Below are positions 42,867-51,815 of a stretch of DNA of 64,000 nt, piece by piece. Position 1 is the stretch's first letter. Every line of letters starts with the position of its first letter. The DNA is taken from positions 372,001-436,000 of the forward strand of contig NZ_CANMED010000004.1 in assembly GCF_947496855.1 (NCBI RefSeq). The letters are read 5' to 3'. Under the pieces are notes generated by a model. The model was not told the DNA's origin and made no database searches. It was given only the letters and a program-made list of their open reading frames with translations. A program made the translations under genes and the position numbers. Source of the stretch: an uncultured Aquimarina sp. Its GTDB lineage: Bacteria > Bacteroidota > Bacteroidia > Flavobacteriales > Flavobacteriaceae.

Positions 42867-43721
42867 TTACTGACGGGCAAAAATATCTGTAATCAACTTA
42901 TCAGTAACGGGATTAATTCTTTCCAGAACAAAATTTCCGTAGGCATCAAAATATCCAATTCCACTTAACTCACCTGCCTGTATAATATAATTGTTCTTCC
43001 TGCTAGACTTAAAAACCTTCCCTATAGAAGTTAATTTTACATTTTTCTTTTGCATTAATTCAAAACCATATACTTTGCTTTCAAAAAAGAACGTTTCTTC
43101 ATTATAAGTAAAGGAAACCGCTTTTGTAATTGGCAAATCTTTTGAGAGTCCATCTCTAGTTTCATTTATTGTCGCTACTCTACCATTTTTGGCTACTGGA
43201 GTTTTTTCTATTACAACCGATTGAGCTAAAATTTTTGGTTCTTGGACTGAATTATCTTTATTCTGTACAGGGATTTCCTGTTTGCCATTATACTTATATT
43301 TTAGGTACTTTACATCTTTAAAAGCATCTCTAAGAGCCTCATGGTATGATTTCTTGAAATCTTTTTCCCTACTTGTTCCTTCTTTAGAACTAAAAATAAC
43401 TTTACCGTTACAATCAGTTAAATTAACAATAAGTTTAGTCTTCAATAATCCTGATTCCTTTTTGACATCAGCTCTTAATCCTTTACATCCATTTCTTTTT
43501 AGATCATCTGGCAATTCATCTCCTCTTATAAAGGCTGTAAAACCATACTTTTTAAACAAAAATTTTGTCAAAGAGTTTAACTGATACCCGTCATTTTCTC
43601 TTAAAAACACATATCCTTCTGGGACAATGATGTATTTGTAATCATTCACACTCTGTTGAGCAGAAAAATTGATAGTAAAGAAAAATGCAAGCCCAAAAAA
43701 TAAAATACGTGTTATATTCAT
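42867..43721 (-). CDS. Secreted protein of unknown function in DUF5723 operon, 284 aa
   Basis: Signal peptide (residues 1-22, ending NFSAQQ). No named family recognised. The N-terminal half contains YKYIIVPEGYVFLRENDGYQLNSLTKFLFKKYGF and a region resembling TPM/curli-type periplasmic domains (VNLTDCNGKVIFSSKEG). The C-terminal part (FFFESKVYGFELM to DAYGNFVLERI) has short beta repeats. Its start overlaps the stop of the DUF5723 gene by one base, so the two proteins are co-translated and probably work in the same outer-membrane or periplasmic process. Confidence 0.65.
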   Translation of the reverse strand: MNITRILFFGLAFFFTINFSAQQSVNDYKYIIVPEGYVFLRENDGYQLNSLTKFLFKKYGFTAFIRGDELPDDLKRNGCKGLRADVKKESGLLKTKLIVNLTDCNGKVIFSSKEGTSREKDFKKSYHEALRDAFKDVKYLKYKYNGKQEIPVQNKDNSVQEPKILAQSVVIEKTPVAKNGRVATINETRDGLSKDLPITKAVSFTYNEETFFFESKVYGFELMQKKNVKLTSIGKVFKSSRKNNYIIQAGELSGIGYFDAYGNFVLERINPVTDKLITDIFARQ

Positions 43722-45106
43722 TACATTATTACATTAAATCCTAATTGAACAGATGCTCCCCTGGCATCTGCAAGATTAGAATATTCTAAAAGATTATTTG
43801 CCGAAATATAGAAATTAATTTTATTAATATGGGTAGACATTAAAAAACCAATATTCTTAAAAGAATAATCATCGACTGTATATGTCAATTTTGTTCTCAG
43901 AAAACTAGATAAGCGCTTATAATAAAACAGTGATGCGGCATACTGAGGCCTTTTGGGTCTAAATTGTGTAAAAATCTGTAATCCAAACGCATCTTGGTAA
44001 GGAGAATCCATACAATCACAGGTACCGTCATCATATTTATTAAAAGAATATTTAATTGAACCGTTAAGTTTTAAAGGACGCAAAGCTGCATAACTTGTAT
44101 TAAGAGTATCAATAGGTATTGCATCTTCTAACTCGTCTAAAACATCCTGACCATTATTATCTGTAATCGGAGTCTCTAATCCTTCAAAAACAAAACTACC
44201 TCTAGCCCTATAGGTCTCAACATCTTTTGTATAAAAAATCATTCCTAAATCGGTCATACTACCAGTAATAGTCCACTGATCTTCTAATTTATAACTAAAC
44301 CCAATATCCACACCAACACCTAAATTCCCTCCTAGAAATGCTCTTCCCACAAACTTATTGAGCACTTGTTTTGCTCCATCAGCATTATCTTCAGATTCAA
44401 TGTCACGCAAAGAAGCATATCCAGACGTTTGAACACTGACATCTGCATTGCTAATTACATGCTGATATATATTATTTCCCTGAGGCGTTTCTATCGTCGT
44501 AAAAGTTCCTCTATTTTTTGTACTTCTAAAGTTAAACATACTAGAATAAAATTTTGCTCTAGCCCCAAAAGTAAGTTTTTTATTTACTTTTTTATTATAG
44601 CCAAAATGGTAAACAGTCAAGAATTCTCCTGTAGCGCTAATATTAGAAAATCGAAACGGAACATTAATAAAATCTTGATTTCCCTGATATGCTAATACTG
44701 CAAAATCTTTCGGGAAATAAACAATCAGATCAAGCTCTTGGTATATACCTCCAGAATAGTATAAGTTACTATCCCTTTTACTTCTCCAACCAAAATTTAT
44801 GAGATCCAATTGCTGTGTTAGCGTAAAATAGTCATTACTACCTAACTTGTTTATTGTATTTTCAATTTTATCATTTATATCTCTACCATCATCTGCAAAA
44901 ACATCATAAATCGAAGCTCCTTTAAATCCAACATTAAAATGTATCTGAGACAGAAACGGAACTCCTGCATGATACTTAAAATTTACATCCGCACCTGGAT
45001 TAAGCATTAATGATTGAGGCAAATCCGTAAAATCGTATAAGGTTTCTTTATTCTGAGAATACAATGAGCATCCTAACAACCCCAAAAGGCATAGTAAGAC
45101 TCTCAT
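43721..45106 (-). CDS. DUF5723-family outer-membrane protein, 461 aa
   Basis: Signal peptide (CLLGLLGCSLYSQ) followed by a DUF5723/PorP-SprF-like barrel beginning NKETLYDFTDLPQSLMLNPGADV. Repeated amphipathic strands with aromatic ends (e.g. KLTFGARAKFYSSMFNFRS, DDYSFKNIGFLMS) run to the C-terminal SVQLGFNVIM. This type is common in Bacteroidota outer membranes, related in style to type IX secretion and gliding accessory proteins. Function unknown. It overlaps the preceding gene by 4 bases (ATGA) and the following gene by one base, indicating a three-gene operon. Confidence 0.75.
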   Translation of the reverse strand: MRVLLCLLGLLGCSLYSQNKETLYDFTDLPQSLMLNPGADVNFKYHAGVPFLSQIHFNVGFKGASIYDVFADDGRDINDKIENTINKLGSNDYFTLTQQLDLINFGWRSKRDSNLYYSGGIYQELDLIVYFPKDFAVLAYQGNQDFINVPFRFSNISATGEFLTVYHFGYNKKVNKKLTFGARAKFYSSMFNFRSTKNRGTFTTIETPQGNNIYQHVISNADVSVQTSGYASLRDIESEDNADGAKQVLNKFVGRAFLGGNLGVGVDIGFSYKLEDQWTITGSMTDLGMIFYTKDVETYRARGSFVFEGLETPITDNNGQDVLDELEDAIPIDTLNTSYAALRPLKLNGSIKYSFNKYDDGTCDCMDSPYQDAFGLQIFTQFRPKRPQYAASLFYYKRLSSFLRTKLTYTVDDYSFKNIGFLMSTHINKINFYISANNLLEYSNLADARGASVQLGFNVIM

Positions 45107-45693
45107 AATTGATAATTTACATAATAACTAGCCTTTGATCTTATCTGCAAGACTCCCCTTAGGTCAGAATTTAAAGCTGGAACAATAATCTCTGTAGCTA
45201 TTTTTTGAGCCGAAGCTAGTTGATTTAAAGTAGCGTTATCAAGTACTATTGGATTAGGGTCGGAAAATGATATTACAGGCTCTGTTCCCTCACCTAGTCC
45301 AGCTTGTACCGGAATCCTGTACAATTGCCCTATTGGTTGACCAGCTTGTGTTAAAAACTGAAACTGGATCGTGAATGCTATTGGAATAATATTCCGAACT
45401 TCCATAGTTAACTCTACTCTATCTAAATTATCTATCGCAAAATCCGAACCTACTAAATCGTAATTTATCGTGTCTCGTAAAACTTCTGGAGGAATTGTGA
45501 ATTCAGTATTTGGAGGAGTCCCTTCAGGAATATTATTTTCTACATCAAATTCCGAATAAATAAAATCTGCTTCAAACACAGGTGTAAGAACAACTTCATC
45601 AAGTTGCTCAAAATCTAGCTCCTTGACGCAAGAAGCTGTTATCAAAATTGCGCCAATAAATAGCAGCAATGCATAGGCCTTTTTTGTTTTCAT
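45103..45693 (-). CDS. Lipoprotein, first gene of the DUF5723 operon, 196 aa
   Basis: Lipoprotein signal with lipobox TASC (Cys22). No named family recognised. The body is beta-rich (VELTMEVRNIIPIAFTIQFQFLT; IGQLYRIPVQAG) and ends VLQIRSKASYYVNYQL, suggesting an immunoglobulin-like or LEA-like fold. Its stop overlaps the start of the DUF5723 gene, so it is probably a partner of that outer-membrane protein. Confidence 0.65.
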   Translation of the reverse strand: MKTKKAYALLLFIGAILITASCVKELDFEQLDEVVLTPVFEADFIYSEFDVENNIPEGTPPNTEFTIPPEVLRDTINYDLVGSDFAIDNLDRVELTMEVRNIIPIAFTIQFQFLTQAGQPIGQLYRIPVQAGLGEGTEPVISFSDPNPIVLDNATLNQLASAQKIATEIIVPALNSDLRGVLQIRSKASYYVNYQL

Positions 45694-45706
45694 CTGGGGG
45701 GAGTTG

Positions 45707-45745
45707 TTTAGTAATAACGAAAATATACAAATATTTATTACTAAA
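45707..45745. promoter_or_regulatory. AT-rich inverted repeat upstream of the DUF5723 operon
   Basis: TTTAGTAATAA (45707-45717) and TTATTACTAAA (45735-45745) form an 11-bp perfect inverted repeat separated by 17 bases. It spans the gap between the HAD phosphatase stop and the lipoprotein start. It could be an operator flanking a promoter or a weak terminator; there is no T run on either side. Confidence 0.4.
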
Positions 45746-46430
45746 TATAACTTTTTATCTGATTTAATGTTGAAACTTGCCTAGCTTTCGCTGGTAATTC
45801 TTCTTGATGATAGTTAAAACATATTGTCCTGATTCCCAAAGTTTCTGCACCAACAATATCTGCTTCATAATTATCTCCAATCATCAAACTTTTATCTATA
45901 TCTGCTCCGGAAACCTTTAAGGCATGTTCAAATATTATAGGGTTAGGTTTTTTAACACCAACCTCTTCACTGTTAGTTACTGTCTTAAAATAATGCTCAA
46001 TTTTAGCATTAGAAAGTTTTGTATGCTGTACTTCTCTAAAACCATTAGTAATAATATGCAACTGATATTTTGGCATTAAATACTCTAATAATTCTTTTGC
46101 GCCGTCAATTAAATAATTATTAAGAGGTAAAAAATTAATATAATCATCAGACAAAGCATCTATAACCTCTAATGAAAATTGTTTACCGAAAACAGCAAAA
46201 GCTTCTATAAGACGTCCTCTACGTAGTTCTGTTTTGGTTACTTGCTCCTCTCTGTATAATTTCCAGTAACGTAAATTTATCGGTTGATAAGCTGATAAAA
46301 ATTGATCCATGGAAATCTGAATTTCGAATTTATCAAACATCAACCGAAACGCCAAAGCCGAATTTTTATCAAAATCCCAAAGTGTATGATCTAAATCAAA
46401 GAATATGTGATCAATTTTTTCTATTTTCAT
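45741..46430 (-). CDS. YjjG-type HAD phosphatase (noncanonical pyrimidine nucleotidase), 229 aa
   Basis: HAD-superfamily hydrolase that in E. coli removes phosphate from non-canonical pyrimidine nucleotides. Motif I IFFDLDHTLWDF, motif II TNGFREVQ, motif III Lys in EEVGVKKPNP and motif IV MIGDNYEADIVGAE are all intact. Start at 46430 gives MKIEKIDHIFFDLDHT; an in-frame ATG at 46499 lies deep in the upstream gene. It overlaps the upstream polysaccharide-deacetylase-like gene by 20 bases. Confidence 0.85.
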   Translation of the reverse strand: MKIEKIDHIFFDLDHTLWDFDKNSALAFRLMFDKFEIQISMDQFLSAYQPINLRYWKLYREEQVTKTELRRGRLIEAFAVFGKQFSLEVIDALSDDYINFLPLNNYLIDGAKELLEYLMPKYQLHIITNGFREVQHTKLSNAKIEHYFKTVTNSEEVGVKKPNPIIFEHALKVSGADIDKSLMIGDNYEADIVGAETLGIRTICFNYHQEELPAKARQVSTLNQIKSYI

Positions 46431-47721
46431 CTTTATCCCAAATAAATTCCAATATTGATTTCCAATAACTTTGCTCATTAAGGTCACTAAATAAACCATT
46501 GCTAAAAACTGGAATAAACAACCCGTTTACCTTTTTAATTTTATCTACATAAGCGTTTAACTCTTGCTTTACAGCATATTCATTTTCGGCATTTTCAAAA
46601 CTTTTAGGTGTACAGCAAAAAGAATGTATGACCAATGGTGTTTGCACCTCATAATCCAGATCATAAAACATAAAAGGAGTACAAGTCCCCGCTCTAAAAC
46701 CAGAATGCCCTGGATAGCCCATAGAATAGTCTTCTTTTACTTCTAATTCAATAAAATTTCTGTAAGCTTCAGGCAACTTAATTTTATAAAAAGCGCATAA
46801 CGAATATTGCAACTGTCTGTTTACAATATTCTCAATTCTCATTTTCTCTTTTTTTAATGCTCTTAAATCAGAAATAGCCTCATAAGATACCTTTAGTCCA
46901 ATATCGGTATAATCCGAAACGTGCTTAATTATACTTCGATGTTCGGGATTATTATGACTAATATTTTTCTCATAATTTGTATAATCACCAAGACCAAAAA
47001 ACATAATACATTTCCTGAAATTCTTTTTTTGTAAATCAATAATAAAATCAAAGGTATCATATGGATCTTTTTTAAATCCTAACATTACCTTAATTCTATC
47101 TGTTACCTCATTAATTTTTAACTGCCAAAGATCACGCACCCCTCCCCCTATTGACCTTAAAATTCCTTTTTGCCAATATGCAAAAGTTTGGTTTATGTAT
47201 AAAATAGGAAGAACGCTAAATTTCTTTTCCTGAAATTCTATATTTGGATATTTTTCTTTTAAAACATTCTTGAATTTATGTGCCCACATATCAACAACTG
47301 GTTCTTCCAGAAATCCATTCGCGTAAGCTATACTTTCTTTAGCAGTAAATCTCCCAAGTTCATCTTTTACATGTGGAAGATATTCCTCATATCTGGTTAG
47401 AAGATAAAACGTGGCTGCAAAAATATCAAATGGTAATACTGTATTTGCATGTTTTACCTGAAAAAAACATTGTGTATCTTCCCAAGGAAAAACTTGAATA
47501 TCCACCTCATTAAATCCATGCTCAAAAAGTAAATCAACACTCTGAAAATAAAGTTCTTTTCCCAATGGTTGTTTACCATATGACAGTTTAGGCCCGTCAT
47601 GTGCGATGAATGACTCTATTTTAGAAGTAAAATCAACTTCTAACCCCAAAATTCGTTTACAGATATGTCGAAACGTGTAAGATACTCTTGGAGTTATTTT
47701 TTGGACATAAACTAATAGCAT
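46411..47721 (-). CDS. Polysaccharide deacetylase family protein with long N-terminal domain, 436 aa
   Basis: Resembles Bacteroidota proteins in which a roughly 200-residue N-terminal domain precedes a divergent NodB-like deacetylase domain. Recognisable pieces are DTQCFFQVKH (position of the first catalytic Asp), PFDIFAATFYLLTRYEEYLP, GLKVSYEAISDL (position of the metal-binding His) and MGYPGHSGFRAGTCTPF. The metal-binding H-x3-H motif is not obvious (IGLKVSYEAISD has no His), so activity may be lost. No signal peptide, so it appears cytoplasmic. Follows radC by 8 bases. Confidence 0.7.
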   Translation of the reverse strand: MLLVYVQKITPRVSYTFRHICKRILGLEVDFTSKIESFIAHDGPKLSYGKQPLGKELYFQSVDLLFEHGFNEVDIQVFPWEDTQCFFQVKHANTVLPFDIFAATFYLLTRYEEYLPHVKDELGRFTAKESIAYANGFLEEPVVDMWAHKFKNVLKEKYPNIEFQEKKFSVLPILYINQTFAYWQKGILRSIGGGVRDLWQLKINEVTDRIKVMLGFKKDPYDTFDFIIDLQKKNFRKCIMFFGLGDYTNYEKNISHNNPEHRSIIKHVSDYTDIGLKVSYEAISDLRALKKEKMRIENIVNRQLQYSLCAFYKIKLPEAYRNFIELEVKEDYSMGYPGHSGFRAGTCTPFMFYDLDYEVQTPLVIHSFCCTPKSFENAENEYAVKQELNAYVDKIKKVNGLFIPVFSNGLFSDLNEQSYWKSILEFIWDKDENRKN

Positions 47722-47729
47722 ACTTCTGA

Positions 47730-48428
47730 TTATAGCATTACTTCATCTGCAAAGCTAAAATACTTCTTTTCTGTTATTATTAAGTGATCTAACAATTTTA
47801 TATCTAAACTTACTCCTGCGTGTTTTAGCTTTTGAGTTAATGCCTTATCTGATGAACTGGGAATTAACGATCCACTAGGATGATTATGAGCCAAGATTAT
47901 AGAGGTTGCACCAAATTCTAATGCATATCTATATACAATTCTTGGATCTACCAATGTTCCGGTCTTACCTCCAATACTGATCTGCTTTTTCTGTAATACT
48001 TTATTTGAATTATTTAAATAAAGTACCCAAAATTCTTCATGCTCTAAATCTCCTATAAAAGGATAAATAATATTATACACATCTTTACTACTGGTAATTT
48101 TAGATATCACAGGATCGTCTTCTTCCTTCCTTCTTCTTCCCAGTTCCAAACCAGCTACAATAGTGATTGCTTTTGCTTCTCCTATACCTTTGAAACTCAT
48201 CAACTGCTTTACGGATAGCTTTCCTAATGAATTGATTTGATGGTCTACACTAGCCAAAATTCTCTTACTTAGCGCTACAGCACTTTCATCACGATTTCCT
48301 GAACCAATCAAAATAGCAATCAACTCAGAATCACTAAGCGTATTCTTCCCTTTAACCATTAATTTCTCTCTTGGACGATCATTTTCATCCCATTCCCTGA
48401 TAGAAAATGAAGAATTATATTCACTCAT
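47730..48428 (-). CDS. radC: RadC-family JAB-domain protein, 232 aa
   Basis: Helix-hairpin-helix region (SFKGIGEAKAITIVAGLELG) followed by an MPN/JAB metalloprotease-like domain. The JAMM motif is intact: His181 and His183 in ILAHNHPSG and Asp194. The historic DNA-repair role is doubtful; the biochemical function is unknown. Full length. It starts the transcript that continues into the deacetylase-like and HAD genes. Confidence 0.88.
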   Translation of the reverse strand: MSEYNSSFSIREWDENDRPREKLMVKGKNTLSDSELIAILIGSGNRDESAVALSKRILASVDHQINSLGKLSVKQLMSFKGIGEAKAITIVAGLELGRRRKEEDDPVISKITSSKDVYNIIYPFIGDLEHEEFWVLYLNNSNKVLQKKQISIGGKTGTLVDPRIVYRYALEFGATSIILAHNHPSGSLIPSSSDKALTQKLKHAGVSLDIKLLDHLIITEKKYFSFADEVML

Positions 48429-48573
48429 AAAAATTTTTAATACAGTTTTATTCCCTGAACACTTTAAGGCATAAGTATAAACTATTTATCTCAAATACAA
48501 GATATTATTATTCAAAACATACCAACAAATATTGTTTAATCTGTTGATATTTACAGATTGACCAAACATATAT

Positions 48574-48604
48574 TTGTTTGAAAATGAAAGTTTTACTATA
48601 TTTG
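48574..48604 (+). promoter_or_regulatory. Promoter upstream of the 148-aa secreted protein
   Basis: TTG (48574-48576), 20-base spacer, TATATTTG (48597-48604) matches the Bacteroidota consensus. A second exact TAnnTTTG (48569-48576) overlaps its -33 box, with TTG at 48544-48546 and a 22-base spacer, so tandem starts are possible. The start codon is at 48657. Confidence 0.6.
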
Positions 48605-48656
48605 ACCACCCATAATCTAAAAACATTGAATTTAACAACTTCAAATTAACCTATTT

Positions 48657-49103
48657 ATGAAGAACATTTTTACTTTCGTATTATTATTAGTTACCATAAG
48701 TTTCTATGGACAAGACAGAAAACGTATAAGTTTTTTGAACCTAGTAGGAAACCACATACAAGTTCCTAGAGGGTGTCAAGCACAATCAGAATTTGAATTA
48801 CTAGCCTGCAATGGAACCTCTATTAAGTGGGACTATTATAGTGACGATATGCTTTCGGCTGTTTTTGACGCTACTATTGAAGCTTTTACTGCAAGTAACA
48901 CATCTAAATCTGAAGTAACATTTACTTCTTTTGGATCACCACTTACTGGATTTAAATTTAAGTCTGGAACTACTTTTCAGTATTTCTTGATGGGAAAAAT
49001 TAAAGACCAACCCTTGATGATCAATTTAGGAACACCTTCAGATATTTCTGCTAATGATGATCTAGAGGGTATATTAAAACTTGTTTTTGAAAAAGTAGGT
49101 TAG
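48657..49103 (+). CDS. Small secreted protein of unknown function, 148 aa
   Basis: Signal peptide (residues 1-19, ending SFYGQ) predicts periplasmic or exported location. No family recognised. It contains two Cys (RGCQAQS and LLACNG) that could pair, and a middle region rich in Thr/Ser. The gene stands alone with its own near-consensus promoter, and it is followed by the separately transcribed DUF1569 gene. Confidence 0.7.
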   Translation: MKNIFTFVLLLVTISFYGQDRKRISFLNLVGNHIQVPRGCQAQSEFELLACNGTSIKWDYYSDDMLSAVFDATIEAFTASNTSKSEVTFTSFGSPLTGFKFKSGTTFQYFLMGKIKDQPLMINLGTPSDISANDDLEGILKLVFEKVG

Positions 49104-49228
49104 GCAGACTTAATTTATTTATTTTTAGTTTTATTGAAAAGTTATTTATCAATAGCTTAGGGTTTTTATAGCCAATTTTTAAAATAATTCTGTTATTTTT
49201 GAGTATTGGATGTTAAACAATATAAAAT

Positions 49229-49672
49229 ATGAAATCCCTCTTTGATGAAACTATAAAAAACGAAATAGAAAATCGTATTCATAAATTATCTACTGACAGT
49301 GTTCCGGTATGGGGCAAGATGAATATTTCTCAAATGTTTTATCATTGTCAATTTCCGCTTAAAATTGCTTTAAAAAAAGAACATCCGCCGATGAAACCTA
49401 GTTTATTGGCTAAGTTATTCTTTAAAAAAGCAATGTATAATGACAAACCGTGGAAGAAAAGTTTACCAACACATCCAAAACTTAAAGTAGTAGAAACAAA
49501 GGTTTTTGAAGAAGAAAAACAGACTTTACTAAAATTAGTAAACGAATTCTCTGAAAAAAGAACGATTACCGAATGGGATCCACATCCTATGTTTGGAAAA
49601 TTCACAAAAGATCAATGGGGTAAAATGCAATACAAGCATCTGGATCATCATTTACAACAGTTTAACATATAG
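49229..49672 (+). CDS. DUF1569 DinB-like protein, 147 aa
   Basis: DinB-superfamily four-helix fold. Likely metal-ligand His residues are in MFYHCQFPLKIAL and the C-terminal KHLDHHLQQF. HPMFGKFTKDQWGKMQYKHL is typical of DUF1569. Function not known; the superfamily includes thiol-dependent metalloenzymes. A TAnnTTTG box (TATTTTTG, 49194-49201) lies 27 bases upstream. It is followed after 3 bases by the PaiB-like gene. Confidence 0.8.
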   Translation: MKSLFDETIKNEIENRIHKLSTDSVPVWGKMNISQMFYHCQFPLKIALKKEHPPMKPSLLAKLFFKKAMYNDKPWKKSLPTHPKLKVVETKVFEEEKQTLLKLVNEFSEKRTITEWDPHPMFGKFTKDQWGKMQYKHLDHHLQQFNI

Positions 49673-49675
49673 TCT

Positions 49676-50275
49676 GTGTACCCACCAAAACATCACCAAG
49701 ACTATAACACAGAGAATATTAAAAATGTAGCAGTTGCATATCCCTTTGCTACCATAATTTCTGCACAAGAAACAAAACCTTTTATTACTCATGCTCCCCT
49801 TATATTTCATGAAAATAAACTTGTGGGACATATCGATGCCAATAATCCGCATGTTGAATTATTAAAAGACAACTACCCTGTAACCACTGTTTTTCAAGGG
49901 CCACAAACTTATATTTCACCATCTATTTATACTACCAAGCAATTACCTACCTGGAATTATATCATTGCACATGCAACAGGAATTGTAAAAGAAATTAAAG
50001 ATCCTGAATCTATAAAAAAATCTATAGTTACTATGACTGATTTCCTAGAGGCTCCTAATAAAGATTTTAAATTATCAATAGAAGATTCACGCATGGATCG
50101 TTTAGTTCCTTATATACATTGTTTTGAAATCGAAGTACAACAATGGGAAGGGAAATTTAAACTTAGTCAGGATAAAGTACCTTCTGATATTGAAAATGCT
50201 AAACAAGAATTAATCAAAAACAATCAGAAGAGTGTTGCTGATTTTGTAAATGAATTGTTTGAGATGCATTTTTAA
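49676..50275 (+). CDS. PaiB-family FMN-binding protein, 199 aa
   Basis: FMN-binding split-barrel protein. MYPPKHHQDYNTENIKNVAVAYPFATI at the N-terminus, HAPLIFHENKLVGHIDANNPH and the QGPQTYISPSIYTTKQLPTWNYIIAHATG segment match the PaiB/negative transcriptional regulator family. The family name comes from Bacillus PaiB; no DNA-binding domain is evident here, so oxidoreductase or flavin-binding activity is at least as likely. The start is GTG at 49676, three bases after the DUF1569 stop, implying coupling. Confidence 0.85.
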   Translation: MYPPKHHQDYNTENIKNVAVAYPFATIISAQETKPFITHAPLIFHENKLVGHIDANNPHVELLKDNYPVTTVFQGPQTYISPSIYTTKQLPTWNYIIAHATGIVKEIKDPESIKKSIVTMTDFLEAPNKDFKLSIEDSRMDRLVPYIHCFEIEVQQWEGKFKLSQDKVPSDIENAKQELIKNNQKSVADFVNELFEMHF

Positions 50276-50295
50276 CATAACATTTTTAAAATCTA

Positions 50296-51702
50296 TTAAT
50301 CTATTATTACCTCACTATAATTAAAAGGATATTCACGTTTAATATTCTTAACCTCTTCCTTACAAAATTTAAATTGCTCATTATTAAAAGAATAAATAAA
50401 ACAATTCCCTCTATCTGATACTACTTCAAGGCTTTTTCTCTTTTCCAAAATAACTTGCTTATAGCTAGATAAAACATCTATGTATTTTTGATAAGATAGG
50501 TCTTTAGAATATTCGAATTCAAAATAAACATCTTCTCTAGCATATCTTTCGAATATTTTTTTTAACTCTTTATCTCCCACATTTTTTTGTTCTTCTATAG
50601 TATAACCATTTTCAATCCGTATAGTTTTTTTTGTAAGTCCCTCTAAGTAAATCATATCTAACCCAAGTGGCATTGGAAACTCTGACATCAAATAATCAGG
50701 AATCCTAATTCTTGTTACAATACCATATTTAGGATAACGTTCTGCACGTTTGTCATTCTTTTTAGTAACATATTTAATTCTATGATAGCCATTAATATAA
50801 AGTACTTTCTCTAATTTTTTCAAAATCGTAATTGGCGTCTTTTTTGGAGCTAACAAACTAATCATGGTAAATTGCCTTCTATATATATCATTCTCCATAC
50901 TTTTCAAATAATCATTATACTTATCCAAAGCTATCCTAAAATCTCCTCTATCATAAATAACATAATACTTTCCTTCATCCCAAAACAATTTAAGAGTCAT
51001 AGATGAAATTATATCCTCATAATTTTCGTGTTCAGAAACCGGCAACTCTATTACAGGATTACTTTCTTCCATTAAATCATTTATTTTTTGTGAGTCTAAC
51101 GGATGATAAAAAGCTAAAACCAGTGCAATAATTGTTAACATTAAAAAATGTAGAATCTTTGTTCTTAGTTTATTTTTTTTGATCACCTGACTTAAAGTTT
51201 TCCAGCTTTCTAAAAACAAGACAATTAATAATAAGACAAATACATAATAATATTGATAAATGAATTCAAAATCTATGAGCATAGAAACCATCAAACCAAT
51301 AAAATAAGCAACTTTCGTAAACCAATACACAAAATTAAACGTAAGAAATATCTGATCATTAATAAGTCGTTTATACTTTGTGGAGTGATTTCTAAATATT
51401 CTTTGAGGCCTGCTTAAGCAGAATAAAATAAATGCTGAATTACCTAGTACGACTGCTAATCCAGATAACAAAACATTGTTCCAATATTGTTGATAAGGGT
51501 CAAATTTTATAATTCCATTACTATTACTAAACCCAAATTGAAACACTCTAAAAACTTCAACAAAAATGATCAAAAAAGAGTACACTAGAAATACTACAAA
51601 AAAACCAATTCCTAACCCAGCTATGAGTCTGCTGAAACTTATCTTTTTAAAATCAAAATCGTTATCTCCAAATTTCCTTTTTATCATACTATGCCGCTTC
51701 AT
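50296..51702 (-). CDS. Integral membrane protein of unknown function, 468 aa
   Basis: Five hydrophobic segments in the first half (about residues 28-55, 75-98, 118-143, 148-168, 186-206). They are followed by about 250 soluble residues that are probably periplasmic or cytoplasmic. The soluble part contains ITILKKLEKVLYINGYHRIKYVT and similar beta-alpha units that weakly resemble ExbD/TolR-like folds. No named family recognised. It is convergent with PaiB and has no evident operon partner. The start at 51702 could move to the Met five codons later. Confidence 0.65.
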   Translation of the reverse strand: MKRHSMIKRKFGDNDFDFKKISFSRLIAGLGIGFFVVFLVYSFLIIFVEVFRVFQFGFSNSNGIIKFDPYQQYWNNVLLSGLAVVLGNSAFILFCLSRPQRIFRNHSTKYKRLINDQIFLTFNFVYWFTKVAYFIGLMVSMLIDFEFIYQYYYVFVLLLIVLFLESWKTLSQVIKKNKLRTKILHFLMLTIIALVLAFYHPLDSQKINDLMEESNPVIELPVSEHENYEDIISSMTLKLFWDEGKYYVIYDRGDFRIALDKYNDYLKSMENDIYRRQFTMISLLAPKKTPITILKKLEKVLYINGYHRIKYVTKKNDKRAERYPKYGIVTRIRIPDYLMSEFPMPLGLDMIYLEGLTKKTIRIENGYTIEEQKNVGDKELKKIFERYAREDVYFEFEYSKDLSYQKYIDVLSSYKQVILEKRKSLEVVSDRGNCFIYSFNNEQFKFCKEEVKNIKREYPFNYSEVIID

Positions 51703-51761
51703 AAATAATTCCTCTACAATATTGGTACTATTTACAACCGTAGTGTTACATGACTAAACAG

Positions 51762-51788
51762 AAAAAGGTGTCACAAAAATGTAACACC
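51762..51788 (-). terminator. Intrinsic terminator after mpl
   Basis: GGTGT-C-ACA (51767-51775) pairs with TGT-A-ACACC (51780-51788), one mismatch, 4-base loop. It is followed on the minus strand by TTTTT (51766-51762). It lies 27 bases beyond the mpl stop. Confidence 0.75.
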
Positions 51789-51815
51789 CTATTTTTATCT
51801 TTCCTTAAATTTAAA

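Noticed and set aside
49676..50275. Transcriptional regulator controlling neighbouring genes
   Set aside because: The PaiB family name suggests it, but only the FMN-binding split barrel is visible and no DNA-binding domain.
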